64,000 bases of DNA from Halolamina litorea (lineage in GTDB: Archaea > Halobacteriota > Halobacteria > Halobacteriales > Haloferacaceae), in the NCBI RefSeq assembly GCF_026616205.1, contig NZ_JANHGR010000002.1:1-64000 (forward strand), read 5' to 3'. Positions within the stretch are counted from its first letter, which is position 1. Every line of letters begins with the position of its first letter. The notes below the pieces were generated by a model that saw only the letters and a list, made by a program, of their open reading frames with translations, was not told the DNA's origin and did no database searches. The translations under genes were made by a program, and so were the position numbers. Positions 41,855 through 51,688 of this stretch are shown piece by piece.

Positions 41855-44800
41855 ATGGCTACAGATCCCGAGCGATCCACACCGGGATGGCGGGAGAACT
41901 GGTTGACGGTCGCTGTCGTCGCCGTCCTCGTCACGAGTGCAATGGGTGTCGGGATCGTCGCCGGCGGCGAGAGCGCCGAACTGACCCCGACCACCGAGGT
42001 CAACCCAGCGATCGCGCTGACGGGCGCAGGGTCGCTCGCCGACGCCGACACGAAGTTGACCGGCGCGGGCACGAACGACGACTTCGGCGCGGCGCTCACC
42101 CACGGGGACGTGAACGGCGACGGCATCGAGGACGTGCTCGTCGGCGCGCCGCGCAACAACACGCCAAACGGGAACGGTTCCGGCGCCGTCTACGTGTTTT
42201 ACGGCCCGGTCGTCGACCGGGAGATCGACGCCGAGTCGGCGAATGCCACGCTCTACGGCGTCGAGGGAGGCGACGGCGCGGGCTACTCGCTCGCGGCCGG
42301 TGACGTGGACGACGACGGGACCGACGACATCGTCGTCGGTGCGCCCTTCGAGGAGACGGGCGCCGACGACGCGGGTGCCGTGTACGTCGTCTACGGCGGC
42401 AGTCTCGAGAACCGCTCGCTCGCGGACGCGAACCACACCTTCTACGGAGAGAGCTACGGGGATCACGCCGGCCGCTCGGTCGCCACGGTGAACCGGACCG
42501 ACGGCGACGACGTGCTCGTCGGTGCGTCCGGGAACGACATCGCAGCAGAGGACGCCGGCGCCGTCTACGTCATCTCCGGCGCCGACCCCGGGACGCTGAA
42601 CCTGACGAACGCGACGCCCACGCTCACCGGCGAGGGTCCCGGTGACCGCGCCGGCTGGTCACTCGACGGCATCGGCGACTTCGACGGCGACGGCAGCAAC
42701 GACTTCGTCGTCGGCGCGCCCAACAACAGCTCCACCGCGGCGGACGCGGGCGCGGCGTACGTCATCACGGCGAACGTCTCCGGGACGGAGTCACTCAGCA
42801 ACGCGACGCTGAAGCTGGCCGGCGAGAACGCCAGCGACCGGGCCGGCTGGGCCGCCGCGGAGGCAGGTGACGTGGACGACGACGGCTACGTCGACGTGGT
42901 GATCGGCGCGCCGTTCGCCGACGCGACCGGTAACGACAGCGGCATCGCCTACGTCGTGTACGGCGACGACGACACCACCGGCACGGCGAACCTCTCGGCG
43001 GTCGGGACGGTGATCGCCGGGGAGGAGGCGGGCGACTACACCGGCTACAGCGTCTCCTCGGCCGGCTCGGGCGACGTGACCTGTGACGACTACGCCGACG
43101 TGCTCGTGGGCGCGCCCGGCGCCAACACCACGGCAGAGGACGCCGGGGCAGTCTACCTCCTCGCCGGCGGCGAGGACCGCGAGGATGAGCGATCACTCTC
43201 GGATGCGGACGGGACGTTCGTCGGCGAGGGCGAAGGCGACCACGCCGGCTACGCCGTCTCGGACGCGATGGACGCCACCGGCGACGGCGACGAGGACGTG
43301 CTCGTCGGCGCACCGGGCAACGACACGGCGGCCGGGAACGACTCGGGCGCGGCGTACCTCCTCGCGGGCGACTGCCCTGAGCCGACGCCCACGCCGACGG
43401 AGACGGCGACGCCCACGCCAACGGAGACAGCGACGCCGAAGCCGGAGCTCGAGGACCTCGACGTTGCGAAGAAATGCGCCGACGGCGACGGCGAAGTGAC
43501 GATCACCAACCCCAACGACGTGCGGGTCGTTCTCACCTTCGACGACGAGGAGTACCACCTCGCTCCGGAAGGGAAGTCGGGCGACAGCGTCACGATCGAC
43601 GATCTCGACGACGGCAGGTACCACTGGAGCGCCGAAACCAAGAACGGCCGCCATGTCGACGACGGGAGCGTCCGCATCGACTGTGACCGCGAAAAGCTGG
43701 ATGGCCTCGAGATCAGCAAGAGATGCGTCGACGGTGACGGGGAAGTGACCGTCAGCAACCCCAACGACGTGCGGGTCACGCTCACCTTCGACGGCGAGGA
43801 GTACCACCTCGCTCCCGAGGGTGAATCGGGTGACAGCATCACGATCGATGATCTCGACGACGGCAAGTACGAGTGGAGCGCCGAAACCAAGAACGGCCGC
43901 CACGTCGACGACGGAACCGTCCGGATCGACTGTGACCGCGAAAAGCTGGAGGACCTCCACGTCACCGAGAAATGCGTCGACGGCGACGGGAAAGTGACCA
44001 TCACGAACCCCAACGACGTCGGTGTTAGCCTGATGTTCGACGGTGAGGAGTACTACCTCGAACCTGAAGGGGAGTCGGGTGACAGCGTCACCATCGACTA
44101 CCTTAACGACGCCAGGTACTACTGGAGCGCTCAAACCAAGAACGGCCGCCACGTCGACGACGGAACCGTCCACATCGACTGCGACATCACGCCAACCGAA
44201 ACGCCGACCGAGACACCGACCGAAACGCCGACCGAAACGCCGACCGAGACACCGACCGAAACGCCGACTCCAACCGCGACACCAACACCGACTCCAACCG
44301 CGACACCAACACCGACTCCAACCGCGACACCAACACCGACTCCAACCGCGACACCAACACCGACTCCAACCGCGACACCAACACCGACTCCAACCGCGAC
44401 ACCAACACCGACGCCAACACCAACTGAAACCCCCACACCGACGCCGACTCCGACCCCAACACCAACCCCAACACCGACGCTGACTCCGACGCCAACGGAG
44501 ACCGCGACACCAACACCGACTCCAACCGCCACCCCAACGCCGACGCCAACCCCAACACCGACACCGACTCCAACCCCAACACCGACGCCAACCCCAACAC
44601 CGACGCCGACGCCGACGCCAACGGAGACCGCGACGCCGACCGAGACACCCGTGGTCTGCGAGGGAACGGCGAAGTACGAGTGGAGGGGGAACTCCTACAG
44701 TCAGGAGTTCAGCAGCCTCGACGTCACCGTCTCCGGGAGCGCCGCGGAGGCGACGATCACGAACAACGAGGCGTTCGCGGTCGACGTCTACGTGAAAGCG

Positions 44801-45070
44801 GGGAGCGAGCAGAGCGGCGCGGGGGTCTCCGGACCGACCACCGTCGAGCCCGGCGAGTCGGTCCAAGTGACCGGGACCGACGACAAGGACATCAGCGCCA
44901 TCGGCATCGTCTGTGAGGGCGCCGGCACGCCCGACTTCCCGCCGTTCAGCCTCCCGAACGCGGCTGGGCCCCCCGGTGGCGGAACGAACGGTGGACCCGG
45001 CCCGGTCGGGTTCGTGATGGTGCCGGCGGCAGCCGCGCTGGGGGCGGCCGTGCTCGGCCGCAGGCGCTGA
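41855..45070 (+). CDS. Large surface protein with integrin-like FG-GAP propeller and Pro/Thr stalk
   Basis: The 1071-residue protein has an N-terminal signal or anchor helix ([20 protein letters not shown]). It continues with seven FG-GAP blades (about 50-510), each carrying a calcium-type [15 protein letters not shown] loop as in integrin alpha propellers, and three tandem 82-residue repeats (about 531-777) marked by [11 protein letters not shown] Pro/Thr/Glu/Ala stalk follows (about 778-930), then a fourth, diverged repeat-like domain with two cysteines. It ends in [10 protein letters not shown] and a hydrophobic helix with GRRR, resembling an archaeosortase-type sorting tail. It is probably a cell-surface adhesion or matrix protein. 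A palindrome overlaps its promoter. Confidence 0.82.
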   Translation: MATDPERSTPGWRENWLTVAVVAVLVTSAMGVGIVAGGESAELTPTTEVNPAIALTGAGSLADADTKLTGAGTNDDFGAALTHGDVNGDGIEDVLVGAPRNNTPNGNGSGAVYVFYGPVVDREIDAESANATLYGVEGGDGAGYSLAAGDVDDDGTDDIVVGAPFEETGADDAGAVYVVYGGSLENRSLADANHTFYGESYGDHAGRSVATVNRTDGDDVLVGASGNDIAAEDAGAVYVISGADPGTLNLTNATPTLTGEGPGDRAGWSLDGIGDFDGDGSNDFVVGAPNNSSTAADAGAAYVITANVSGTESLSNATLKLAGENASDRAGWAAAEAGDVDDDGYVDVVIGAPFADATGNDSGIAYVVYGDDDTTGTANLSAVGTVIAGEEAGDYTGYSVSSAGSGDVTCDDYADVLVGAPGANTTAEDAGAVYLLAGGEDREDERSLSDADGTFVGEGEGDHAGYAVSDAMDATGDGDEDVLVGAPGNDTAAGNDSGAAYLLAGDCPEPTPTPTETATPTPTETATPKPELEDLDVAKKCADGDGEVTITNPNDVRVVLTFDDEEYHLAPEGKSGDSVTIDDLDDGRYHWSAETKNGRHVDDGSVRIDCDREKLDGLEISKRCVDGDGEVTVSNPNDVRVTLTFDGEEYHLAPEGESGDSITIDDLDDGKYEWSAETKNGRHVDDGTVRIDCDREKLEDLHVTEKCVDGDGKVTITNPNDVGVSLMFDGEEYYLEPEGESGDSVTIDYLNDARYYWSAQTKNGRHVDDGTVHIDCDITPTETPTETPTETPTETPTETPTETPTPTATPTPTPTATPTPTPTATPTPTPTATPTPTPTATPTPTPTATPTPTPTPTETPTPTPTPTPTPTPTPTLTPTPTETATPTPTPTATPTPTPTPTPTPTPTPTPTPTPTPTPTPTPTETATPTETPVVCEGTAKYEWRGNSYSQEFSSLDVTVSGSAAEATITNNEAFAVDVYVKAGSEQSGAGVSGPTTVEPGESVQVTGTDDKDISAIGIVCEGAGTPDFPPFSLPNAAGPPGGGTNGGPGPVGFVMVPAAAALGAAVLGRRR
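43446..44183 (+). repeat. Three tandem 246-bp coding repeats
   Basis: Units begin near 43446, 43692 and 43938 and share AAGAACGGCCGCCA and ACCCCAACGACGT blocks at identical spacing. Each encodes one 82-residue domain with a central cysteine and an IDCD end. The second and third copies are most alike. Confidence 0.75.
44190..44648 (+). repeat. Pro/Thr-coding simple repeats including a 24-bp minisatellite
   Basis: The stalk region is built from 6-bp ACNCCN units. Between about 44269 and 44414 a 24-bp unit, ACTCCAACCGCGACACCAAC plus ACCG, is repeated about six times without change, encoding an eight-residue Thr-Pro-Thr-Ala-Thr-Pro-Thr-Pro cycle. Such perfect repeats are prone to length change by slippage or recombination. 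Confidence 0.8.
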
Positions 45071-45202
45071 CTCCCCGACCCGTCCCGATCTCACCCCTCC
45101 GGATCACGGCCGTCCCCCACCGGTCCCCGAGCCACAGCGCACTCGCCGGGGGCGTGAGCACCGCCATCGGGTTTTTGCGTTCTCCCAACCTAATTGACAC
45201 GC

Positions 45203-45490
45203 ATGAGCGACGACCGACCCATCACCATCGGTACCGACGTGTACGACGACGACGGAACGAAACTCGGGACGATCCGGGGCCTGACCGACGACGGCTTCTC
45301 CGTCACCACCCGGGAGGGGATCCACGCACTCTCCATCGAACACGACCGCGCGGGCCACGAGTACGGCGAGGCCGAACTACTCTGGCGCTGTGCGGACTGT
45401 GGCGAACTCGGCGACATCGACGACCTCCCCGAGGAGTGCCCGTCGTGTGGCGCCGATCGGACGGCGCTGTACTACTGGATGGAGGACTGA
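45203..45490 (+). CDS. Small zinc-ribbon protein with PRC-barrel-like N-terminus (DUF7130-like)
   Basis: Residues 1-60 (ITIGTDVYDDDGTKLGTIRG, then FSVTTREGIHAL) look like a PRC-barrel strand pattern. Residues 65-90 form a rubredoxin-like zinc ribbon, WRCADCGELGDIDDLPEECP with a second CGA. The product has 95 residues. A GGTTTTTGCG promoter about 27 nt upstream supports ATG 45203. I know it only as a haloarchaeal conserved protein. Confidence 0.78.
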   Translation: MSDDRPITIGTDVYDDDGTKLGTIRGLTDDGFSVTTREGIHALSIEHDRAGHEYGEAELLWRCADCGELGDIDDLPEECPSCGADRTALYYWMED

Positions 45491-45571
45491 CTCGCTGAGC
45501 ACGGGCGCCGTCGCTCTCGGTTGATTCGTGGCGCCGGCTGTCGCAGAACGGGCCGGAATAGCTAGCCGGAG

Positions 45572-47128
45572 TTACTCCATGTAGCCGAGGTCCTGGAGGC
45601 GCTCCTGGATCTCCTCGTCCATGTCCTCGACGGCGTCGTCGGTCACGTCGCCGTCGGCGGCGCCGGTCCAGGCGCCCCCGACCTCACGCTCGAAGACGGC
45701 GAGTTCGGCCTCGGTCCCGTCGATCGACTCATCGTCGCCGTCGGCGACGTTCTCGGTCTCCGCGGGGTCCTCGTCCAGTCGGTACGCCTCGTCCTCGATT
45801 CGGTCGATCCGGACGTACTTCGCGTCGGTCCGGCGCGCCGCCCGCATGCGCGCGTAGAAGCGCGAGTCCTCGTCGAGTTCGATCCCCGAGTCGGCGGCTT
45901 TCTCCTCCAACTGCTTGAGTTCGACCACCGGCCGCGAGTACTCGACGAATCCGGTCTCGCCGTCCGGCGCCGCCGTCTGGCCCGCGTCGGCGTCGTCGAC
46001 GCCGTCGAAGCGTCGGTAGCCGTCCGAGAGCAGCGAGCGAGTGTTGTCGAAGGCGACGGCCTCCTCGTCGGGTTCGGCGGGGGTCGCGTCGGCACCGAAC
46101 GTGTCCAGCACGGTGTGGTAGAGATCGATCAGTTCGACGGTGTCCTCGCGGCGGCCGCCCTCGATATCGGGGTGTTTGACCATCAGCGGGACGTTGACCA
46201 ACGGGTCGTAGAGGCCGAACTCGTGGCCGTAGAGGCCGTGCTCGCCGTGGAGTTCCCCGTGGTCGGCACAGATGACGACCGCGGTGTCCTCCCAGCGGTC
46301 GGTCGCCTTGAGCCAGTCGAACAGGTCGGTGAGTTGGCTGTCGATGTGGGCGATCTCGGCGTCGTACAGTCCCTTGATGGCGTCCCACTCGTCGTCGTCG
46401 ATGTCGCGGGCACCGGAGTTGAACTCCTTCGAGTTCTGGCAGACCTCCGTCGAGTCGACCCCCGGCGCGAACTCCTCGCGGAACTCCTCGGGCGGGTGGT
46501 AGGGGAGGTGGGCGTCCATGAGGTTGATGAAGGAGAACCACTCCTCGCCGTCGGCCTCGGCGTCCTCGATGAACGACTTGGTTCGGTCGATGACGCGGGG
46601 GGTCTTCGAGTCGGCGCCCTCGCCGGAGCTGAGGTACTCGTGGGCGGTGTTGCCGGCGCTGACGATCATGTCCGCGAGCTGGCGCAGGCGGGGGTTGTCG
46701 TTGAGCACCTGCCACATCCGCGCGAGCGGGCCCGAGAGCAGGTCGCCCGGCATCACTTCGAAGAAGTTGTCCTGGTCGTCGAAGCCGTCGGTGAGGTGGG
46801 TGTAGGGCGTGATCCAGGCGTTCGAGGAGTAACACGCGGTACGGGTGCCGTCGGCCGAAAGCGACTGGGCGAGGGTGGTCGCGCCCTGCAGGTAGGGGTT
46901 CTCCTGGTCGGCGCCGTGCTGGGAGGGGTACATCCCCGTGAACATCGAGGCGTGGACCGGGAGGGTCCACGGCGCGGGCGCGACGGCGTTCTCGAAGACG
47001 GTCGCCTCCTCGGCGAAGGCGTCGAGCCCGGGCGTGGTGTCACGCTCGTAGCCGTAGGGGCCGAGCCGGTCCTTCCGGACGGTGTCCATCACCACGAAGA
47101 GGACGTTCGAGGGCGAGCCGCTGGTCAT
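45572..47128 (-). CDS. Sulfatase-fold hydrolase with threonine at the nucleophile position
   Basis: The 518-residue protein of the alkaline phosphatase/sulfatase superfamily begins VLFVVMDTVRKDRLGPYGY with the first metal Asp. At the place of the sulfatase signature (C/S-x-P-S-R) it has WTLPVHASMFTG, so Thr55 replaces the formylglycine residue. ICADHGELHGEHGLYGH supplies the remaining metal ligands. A Thr nucleophile is normal for phosphodiesterase and phosphoethanolamine transferase relatives, so true sulfatase activity is doubtful. No signal peptide is present. It is divergent from the lipoprotein gene at 47234 across 105 bp. Confidence 0.83.
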   Translation of the reverse strand: MTSGSPSNVLFVVMDTVRKDRLGPYGYERDTTPGLDAFAEEATVFENAVAPAPWTLPVHASMFTGMYPSQHGADQENPYLQGATTLAQSLSADGTRTACYSSNAWITPYTHLTDGFDDQDNFFEVMPGDLLSGPLARMWQVLNDNPRLRQLADMIVSAGNTAHEYLSSGEGADSKTPRVIDRTKSFIEDAEADGEEWFSFINLMDAHLPYHPPEEFREEFAPGVDSTEVCQNSKEFNSGARDIDDDEWDAIKGLYDAEIAHIDSQLTDLFDWLKATDRWEDTAVVICADHGELHGEHGLYGHEFGLYDPLVNVPLMVKHPDIEGGRREDTVELIDLYHTVLDTFGADATPAEPDEEAVAFDNTRSLLSDGYRRFDGVDDADAGQTAAPDGETGFVEYSRPVVELKQLEEKAADSGIELDEDSRFYARMRAARRTDAKYVRIDRIEDEAYRLDEDPAETENVADGDDESIDGTEAELAVFEREVGGAWTGAADGDVTDDAVEDMDEEIQERLQDLGYME

Positions 47129-47233
47129 ACCGGGAGTAGCGTCGGTAAGGCGGATAAGTTTCCTGTTCCGCGCTCGCCCGCGGCCGCCGGGGCGGGTGTG
47201 GGGCTTATGCCGACCGCTTGTGTTACGTCGGTG
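47129..47233. promoter_or_regulatory. Divergent promoters of sulfatase-like and propeller lipoprotein genes
   Basis: AAACTTATCC on the minus strand (47151-47160) and GGGCTTATGC on the plus strand (47201-47210) share the core CTTAT. Each lies about 27 nt from its start codon. Such matched boxes suggest joint control, but no extra operator is clear. Confidence 0.55.
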
Positions 47234-48193
47234 ATGGAGTGCTCGCGCCGGGCGGTTCTCGCGTTGGCCGGCTCCGCCGGGATCGGCGGCGTCGCCGGCT
47301 GTCTCGGCGGGGGATCGGACTACGAGAACGGGTGGAACCAAGCGAACAGCGACACCGACGACGCGCTGCAGGACGTGGCCGCACTGGAGAACGACGCGAT
47401 GGCCGTCGGCCTCGACGGCACCGTCATCAAGCGACTGAGCGACGGGGAGTGGAGCAAACAGGACACCGCGCCGGGTGCGAGCGACGAGACCCACATCCGC
47501 GCCATCGCCCCCACGAGCGAGTACGAGCGCGCGTGGTTCGCCGGCGACGACGGCCTCGTCGGGATGTACGACAGCCACGGCCACTTCGAGGACCACTCCC
47601 AGCCGCTGAAGCGGACCAAGCGGTTCGTCGACGTGGCCGTCGACGGCGCCGCCGGCGGGGAGGACATCTACCTCGTCGACGACGAGGGCCGAATCGTCCG
47701 CGGCTCGAAGGACCAGCAGGGTGACGTGACGTGGGACATGGGGAAAGAGCCCGGCGAGGGCGCGCCCATCGCCATCACGTTCACCAGCGACAACTTCGGC
47801 TACACCTGCAGCGACGAGGGCGGCGCGTTCCAGCGCGTCGGGCAGGGCTGGGAGCGCGTGGGCGTGCCCGGCGTACAGGACGGCCTGACCGACGTGGCCG
47901 GCCACGAGGAGTCGCTGCTCGACGTGGCCTCCGCGAAGGGGAACATCCACCGCTACAACGGCTACGACTGGCGGGAGATCGAGTTGGGCGAACACCCCAT
48001 CGACGCCATGCACCGCAGCGGCCGCCACGGGCTGGCGGTCTCCAGCGACGGCGCCGTCTACGCGCTGAACCGGAGTTGGGAGCTCTCACTCGACGGGCTA
48101 CCCGAGGGGCTCAACGGCGCGACGACGGGCACCGAGACGGGCGACGTGTTCTGTGTCGGGAACAACGGGTTCCTGCTCTACCGGGAGAAGTAG
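47234..48193 (+). CDS. Beta-propeller lipoprotein (third family member)
   Basis: The 319-residue protein starts with a Tat-type signal (MECSRRAVLALAGSAGIGG) and lipobox VAGC at about residues 20-23, so it is exported folded and lipid-anchored outside the cell. The mature part has the same blades as the proteins at 13845 and 14881, for example IRAIAPTSEYERAWFAGDDG, IYLVDDEGRIVRGSK and VFCVGNNGFLLYREK. It is divergent from a sulfatase-fold gene, which may act on the same surface material. Confidence 0.82.
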   Translation: MECSRRAVLALAGSAGIGGVAGCLGGGSDYENGWNQANSDTDDALQDVAALENDAMAVGLDGTVIKRLSDGEWSKQDTAPGASDETHIRAIAPTSEYERAWFAGDDGLVGMYDSHGHFEDHSQPLKRTKRFVDVAVDGAAGGEDIYLVDDEGRIVRGSKDQQGDVTWDMGKEPGEGAPIAITFTSDNFGYTCSDEGGAFQRVGQGWERVGVPGVQDGLTDVAGHEESLLDVASAKGNIHRYNGYDWREIELGEHPIDAMHRSGRHGLAVSSDGAVYALNRSWELSLDGLPEGLNGATTGTETGDVFCVGNNGFLLYREK

Positions 48194-48255
48194 CGAGACC
48201 GGGAAACGCGAGCGGTAGCGGGCGGGAAACGGTCTCGAAGAACGGCTTCACGCGC

Positions 48256-49419
48256 TCAGAACCGCGCCGGGTCGAACGCCGAGAGGTCCACGTCGGGCTT
48301 CTCGCCGGTAAGCAACTGCGCGATGACCGCACCCGAGTACGGTCCGAGCGTCAGCCCCGTCGGCCCGTGGCCGGTGGCGACGAAGGCGCCGTCCACGTCC
48401 GGCACGGCGCCAATGATCGGGAGGCCGTCCGGGCTCCCCGGCCGCAGGCCCACGCGGACTTCGTGGAACGTCGCGTCGGCGAGCCCCGGGGCGAGTCGGA
48501 GTCCGGAGTCGAGCACCGAGTGGACGCCGTCGGCGGTCGTTCGGGCGTCGAAACCGGCCCCCTCCTCGCGGGTGGCGCCGACGACGATTCGGCCGTCACC
48601 CCACGGGACGATGTAGTTGTCAGCGACGCTGCCGACGATGGGGAGGTCCGCATCGTCGAGGGTGCCGTCGCTCTCGAGGTGTACGATCTGGCCCCGGGTC
48701 GGGGAGACCGGGAGCGAGAGGCCGAGGTCGTCGCCGAACTCGCTCGACCACGCGCCGCCGGCGACGACGACGCGCTCGGCGTCGATGCGTTCGCTCTCCC
48801 CGGCGGTCCGCTGCTGCTGACGGGAGGCCCCGCCCGCGGCGTCGACGACGACGCCCGTGACGGCGCCGTCCTCGGTCCGGATCCCCTCGACGGCGGCGTC
48901 GAGGGTGGTGAGTCCGGTTCGGCGCCCCGCCCGGCGGATGCCGGAGGTGATCGTCGCGCCGTCGACGCGAGCGGCCTCGGGGAAACGAAGCGCCGACTCG
49001 ACACCCTCGAGTGCGGGGAACGCCGCCTCGGCCTCCTCGGGGGTGAGTTCTTCGAGCTCCGCACCGCGGCGTGCGGCCCGCTCGCGGTCCGCCGCCAACG
49101 TATCGGCCTCCTCGTCGCTGAGCGCGACCGAGAGCATCGGCGTCTCGGCGTAGCCGTGGTCGTCGATACCCTGCGTTTCGAGTCGGCGGATCAGGTCCGG
49201 GTAGTGGGCGGCCGCCTCGACCGCGAACGCGAACCAGTCGTCGTTCTCGCGCCGGCTACTGGTGGGCGGGGAGATGATCCCGGCGCCCGCGGCGGTCGCA
49301 CTGGCTTCCCGCCCGTCGTCGACCAACACCGTCTCGACGCCCCGTTCAGCGAGGTGGAACGCCGTCGCGGTGCCGACGATACCCCCGCCGATCACGACTA
49401 CGTCCGTCTGCTCGACCAT
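48256..49419 (-). CDS. FAD-dependent amino-acid oxidase/dehydrogenase (DadA/glycine oxidase type)
   Basis: The 387-residue protein has the dinucleotide motif VVVIGGGIVGTATAFHLAER at residues 6-25, the RVVVAGGAWSSEFG segment, SPTRGQIVHLES, and the C-terminal GLRPGSPDGLPIIG and ATGHGPTGLTLGP blocks of the DAO family. The substrate is likely a D-amino acid, glycine or an N-methyl amine. ATG 49419 is chosen because CGTTTTGCC lies about 27 nt upstream; an earlier in-frame ATG precedes that box. Confidence 0.88.
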   Translation of the reverse strand: MVEQTDVVVIGGGIVGTATAFHLAERGVETVLVDDGREASATAAGAGIISPPTSSRRENDDWFAFAVEAAAHYPDLIRRLETQGIDDHGYAETPMLSVALSDEEADTLAADRERAARRGAELEELTPEEAEAAFPALEGVESALRFPEAARVDGATITSGIRRAGRRTGLTTLDAAVEGIRTEDGAVTGVVVDAAGGASRQQQRTAGESERIDAERVVVAGGAWSSEFGDDLGLSLPVSPTRGQIVHLESDGTLDDADLPIVGSVADNYIVPWGDGRIVVGATREEGAGFDARTTADGVHSVLDSGLRLAPGLADATFHEVRVGLRPGSPDGLPIIGAVPDVDGAFVATGHGPTGLTLGPYSGAVIAQLLTGEKPDVDLSAFDPARF

Positions 49420-49500
49420 GTCCGAACCGTCGGCGGAACGCGGCAAAACGGTTGTGCCCGCTGGAGTCGCCATCGAGTGGCCGGGCGGGGCTCGGGACGG

Positions 49501-50130
49501 CTACTCGATCCGCGCCCGTCCGCTCGTCGCCGACTGGATGCGGTCCCGGAGGTCGTCGCTCTCGGTGACGGGGGTCGAAACTTCGAAGACGACCTCGGCC
49601 TCGTAGTCGGCGTCGAACTCGCAGTCGGCGCCGTCGAGGATGCCCCGGACGGTACCGGAATCGTCGTAATCGACGGTGACGGTAAAGCGGTGGCGCGGCC
49701 GGACCTCCGCGATCCCGGCGTCGTCGACGGCGTCCTTGACCGCGCGGGAGTACGAGCGGGCGAGGCCGCCGACGCCCAGATTCGTGCCGCCGTAGTAACG
49801 CGTGACGACGGCGACGACGTTCCGGATCTCGCGCTGCTGGAGGACGTTCAGCGCGGGCTTGCCCGAGGAGCCGGTCGGCTCGCCGTCGTCGCTCTGGTAC
49901 TCCCGGATCATGACCTCGTTCACGCGGTCGGGAGAGGTCTCGCCGGCGGGCACGCGGTAGGCCGGGACGTTGTGGGTCGCGTCGTCGTACTCCGCACTGA
50001 CGGCGTCGATGAACGCCTCGGCGGCCTCGACGGTGTCGGCGCGGGCGACGTGGCCGATGAACTCAGAACCCCGGACCTCGAAGCGGGCCTCGCCGCGGCC
50101 GGCGACGGTGCGGAACGGCTCGGGGGCCAT
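49501..50130 (-). CDS. IMPACT/YigZ family protein
   Basis: The 209-residue protein has the UPF0029 N-terminal signature, KPALNVLQQREIRNVVAVVT, then RYYGGTNLGVGGLARSYS, and a C-terminal ferredoxin-like domain. In eukaryotes IMPACT affects translation control through GCN2; the prokaryotic role is unclear. Its ATG follows directly on the stop codon of the ACT-domain gene (TGA ATG), so both are one operon. Confidence 0.9.
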   Translation of the reverse strand: MAPEPFRTVAGRGEARFEVRGSEFIGHVARADTVEAAEAFIDAVSAEYDDATHNVPAYRVPAGETSPDRVNEVMIREYQSDDGEPTGSSGKPALNVLQQREIRNVVAVVTRYYGGTNLGVGGLARSYSRAVKDAVDDAGIAEVRPRHRFTVTVDYDDSGTVRGILDGADCEFDADYEAEVVFEVSTPVTESDDLRDRIQSATSGRARIE

Positions 50131-50631
50131 TCAGAACCTCACGGCGCGGACGTGGGGCAGGTCCCGGATCGCCTTCAACAGGTCGCCGGAGGGCTCGGAG
50201 TCGAGGACGATGTACAGCGTCGGGTCGTCGGCGAACTCCGGGTCGTCGGACAGCACCTGCCGGATCGAGACGCCCTCGTCGGCGACGAGGCCGGTGACGC
50301 GGGCGACGATGCCGGCGGCGTCGGCGTCGGTGGGCTCGACCCGGACGACGGTGAAGTCGAGGACGGGCGCGAGGTCCATGAGGCTCGGGACCGCCGAGAT
50401 GTTCTCGAAGATGCGCCGCAGTTCCCTGTCCTCCAGCAGCGCCGTCGTCGTCGAGTCGACGACCCGGCGGTCGACGCCGATCTCGCGGGCGATCTGGGTG
50501 TCGGGGATCTCGATCCCGCCGGAGACCACCCGGCCCTCGTCGTTGATCGAGAAGCCGCGTTCGAGCAGCAGTCGGACCACCGCCTGCTGGGAGGGCGACC
50601 CCTCGAACTTCTCCATGATCTCGTCGAACAC
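50131..50631 (-). CDS. ACT-domain regulator of amino-acid metabolism (COG2150 type)
   Basis: The 166-residue protein combines an N-terminal winged-helix-like part (SPSQQAVVRLLLERGFSIND, IPDTQIAREIGVDRRVVDST) with a C-terminal ACT domain (VVRVEPTDADAAGIVARVTG onwards). ACT domains bind amino acids, so it is likely a ligand-responsive regulator. Its ligand is unknown. It would be one natural candidate to test when looking for amino-acid control in this region. Confidence 0.87.
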   Translation of the reverse strand: MFDEIMEKFEGSPSQQAVVRLLLERGFSINDEGRVVSGGIEIPDTQIAREIGVDRRVVDSTTTALLEDRELRRIFENISAVPSLMDLAPVLDFTVVRVEPTDADAAGIVARVTGLVADEGVSIRQVLSDDPEFADDPTLYIVLDSEPSGDLLKAIRDLPHVRAVRF

Positions 50632-50685
50632 TCCCGGATCGATGCGGGCGCCGGGGTTAAACCCCCGGCTCGCCGCCGTGGGGAG

Positions 50686-51045
50686 CTACTCCGGAGATCG
50701 GGGCCAGTCGCTCCCGCCCGTCGCCCGGTCGATCTGGCAGTCCAGACAGCGGTCGTCCTCGTAGCAGAACGCCGATCCGTGGGGGCAGTCCCACGCCGAC
50801 GCCTCGGCGGAGAGCCGGCGCTTCTCGCGTTCGTACTCGCGCTCCCAGTCCTCGATCGACCCGTTGCGCTCGGCAGCGTACACCACCTCGTCGTTCTGGA
50901 GGATCTTCGTCTCCTCGGCGTCGGCGGCTTTCACCCGGCTGATCGCGTCGGCGATGGAGTCGGCCGCCTCGCGCTCGACGCCGTGGCGCCCGAACAGTTT
51001 GACCGTGATCGATCGGCCGGTCGTCTCGGTTGGCTCGATGTCCAT
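50686..51045 (-). CDS. Conserved-looking protein with C-terminal cysteine cluster
   Basis: The 119-residue protein has an N-terminal ITVKLFGRHGVEREAADSIA block, a charged helical middle, and a C-terminal CPHGSAFCYEDDRCLDC with four cysteines that could bind zinc or an iron-sulfur cluster. It lies 54 bp upstream of the ACT regulator on the same strand and is divergent from the gene at 51149. Confidence 0.75.
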   Translation of the reverse strand: MDIEPTETTGRSITVKLFGRHGVEREAADSIADAISRVKAADAEETKILQNDEVVYAAERNGSIEDWEREYEREKRRLSAEASAWDCPHGSAFCYEDDRCLDCQIDRATGGSDWPRSPE

Positions 51046-51148
51046 GCGGAGTGAGCCGGGTTCGGCCCTCCTGACCCTTAAGCGGCGGGCTCCCGGGGAT
51101 CACGGGGCCGGCCGCGGCTTTCTTGCCTGCCCGCACCGACCACCGGCC

Positions 51149-51688
51149 ATGGCCGACCTCCAGTCGTGTTACTTCTGTGGCGCCCCCGACGACGTGAACG
51201 AGTACGCGGTGGTTCCCGAACGCCTCGGCGGCGGCGACCGCTCGGTCGCGCTCTGTCCGGACTGCAAGACGAAACTGCTGCGCGTCATGGAGCCGCTGAT
51301 CGAACGTGCCGAAGCAGGCGCCGATGCGGGGAACAGCACCACAGCGGCGCCGTCGGCCGCCGACTCGGCAACGGCGACCGACGACAGTGGGATCACGATG
51401 AGCCCGGGCGGGGCGGGGTCCGGCAGCGGCGGCGAACCCACGCCGCCGTCCGCGGACGGCACGGCCGCCGTGAGCGACACGCCGAGCGACCCCAAGGACA
51501 CGCCCCCCAGCTACCGTCGGGCGATGCGGATGCTCTCGAACCGGCCGTTCCCGATGGACCGGAGCGAGGTGGAGTCGATGCTCGCCACCGCCTACGACCT
51601 CGAACGCGAGGAGATCGATGCGGTGCTCGAACGCGCGGAGGCGGACGGGAAGCTGGTGGCCGAGAACGGGGAGATCCGGGAGGCTTAG
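51149..51688 (+). CDS. N-terminal zinc-ribbon protein with disordered linker and winged-helix-like end
   Basis: The 179-residue protein has [20 protein letters not shown] followed by CPDCKTKLL, a zinc ribbon in the first 45 residues. A linker of about 70 residues rich in Ser/Ala/Asp/Gly follows, then a C-terminal helical domain ([20 protein letters not shown], then [12 protein letters not shown]). Its stop overlaps the convergent hisB stop by four bases. The N-terminal plan recurs in the gene at 60405. Confidence 0.77.
   Translation: MADLQSCYFCGAPDDVNEYAVVPERLGGGDRSVALCPDCKTKLLRVMEPLIERAEAGADAGNSTTAAPSAADSATATDDSGITMSPGGAGSGSGGEPTPPSADGTAAVSDTPSDPKDTPPSYRRAMRMLSNRPFPMDRSEVESMLATAYDLEREEIDAVLERAEADGKLVAENGEIREA

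Noticed and set aside
44269-44414. Regular 24-bp repeats that could be taken for a CRISPR array
   Set aside because: There are no unique spacers, the repeats are head-to-tail and in frame with a Pro/Thr-rich protein stalk.
50864-51148. An in-frame extension of the zinc-ribbon gene at 51149
   Set aside because: It is antisense to the gene at 50686-51045, and a promoter-like CTTTCTTGCC lies about 27 nt before ATG 51149.
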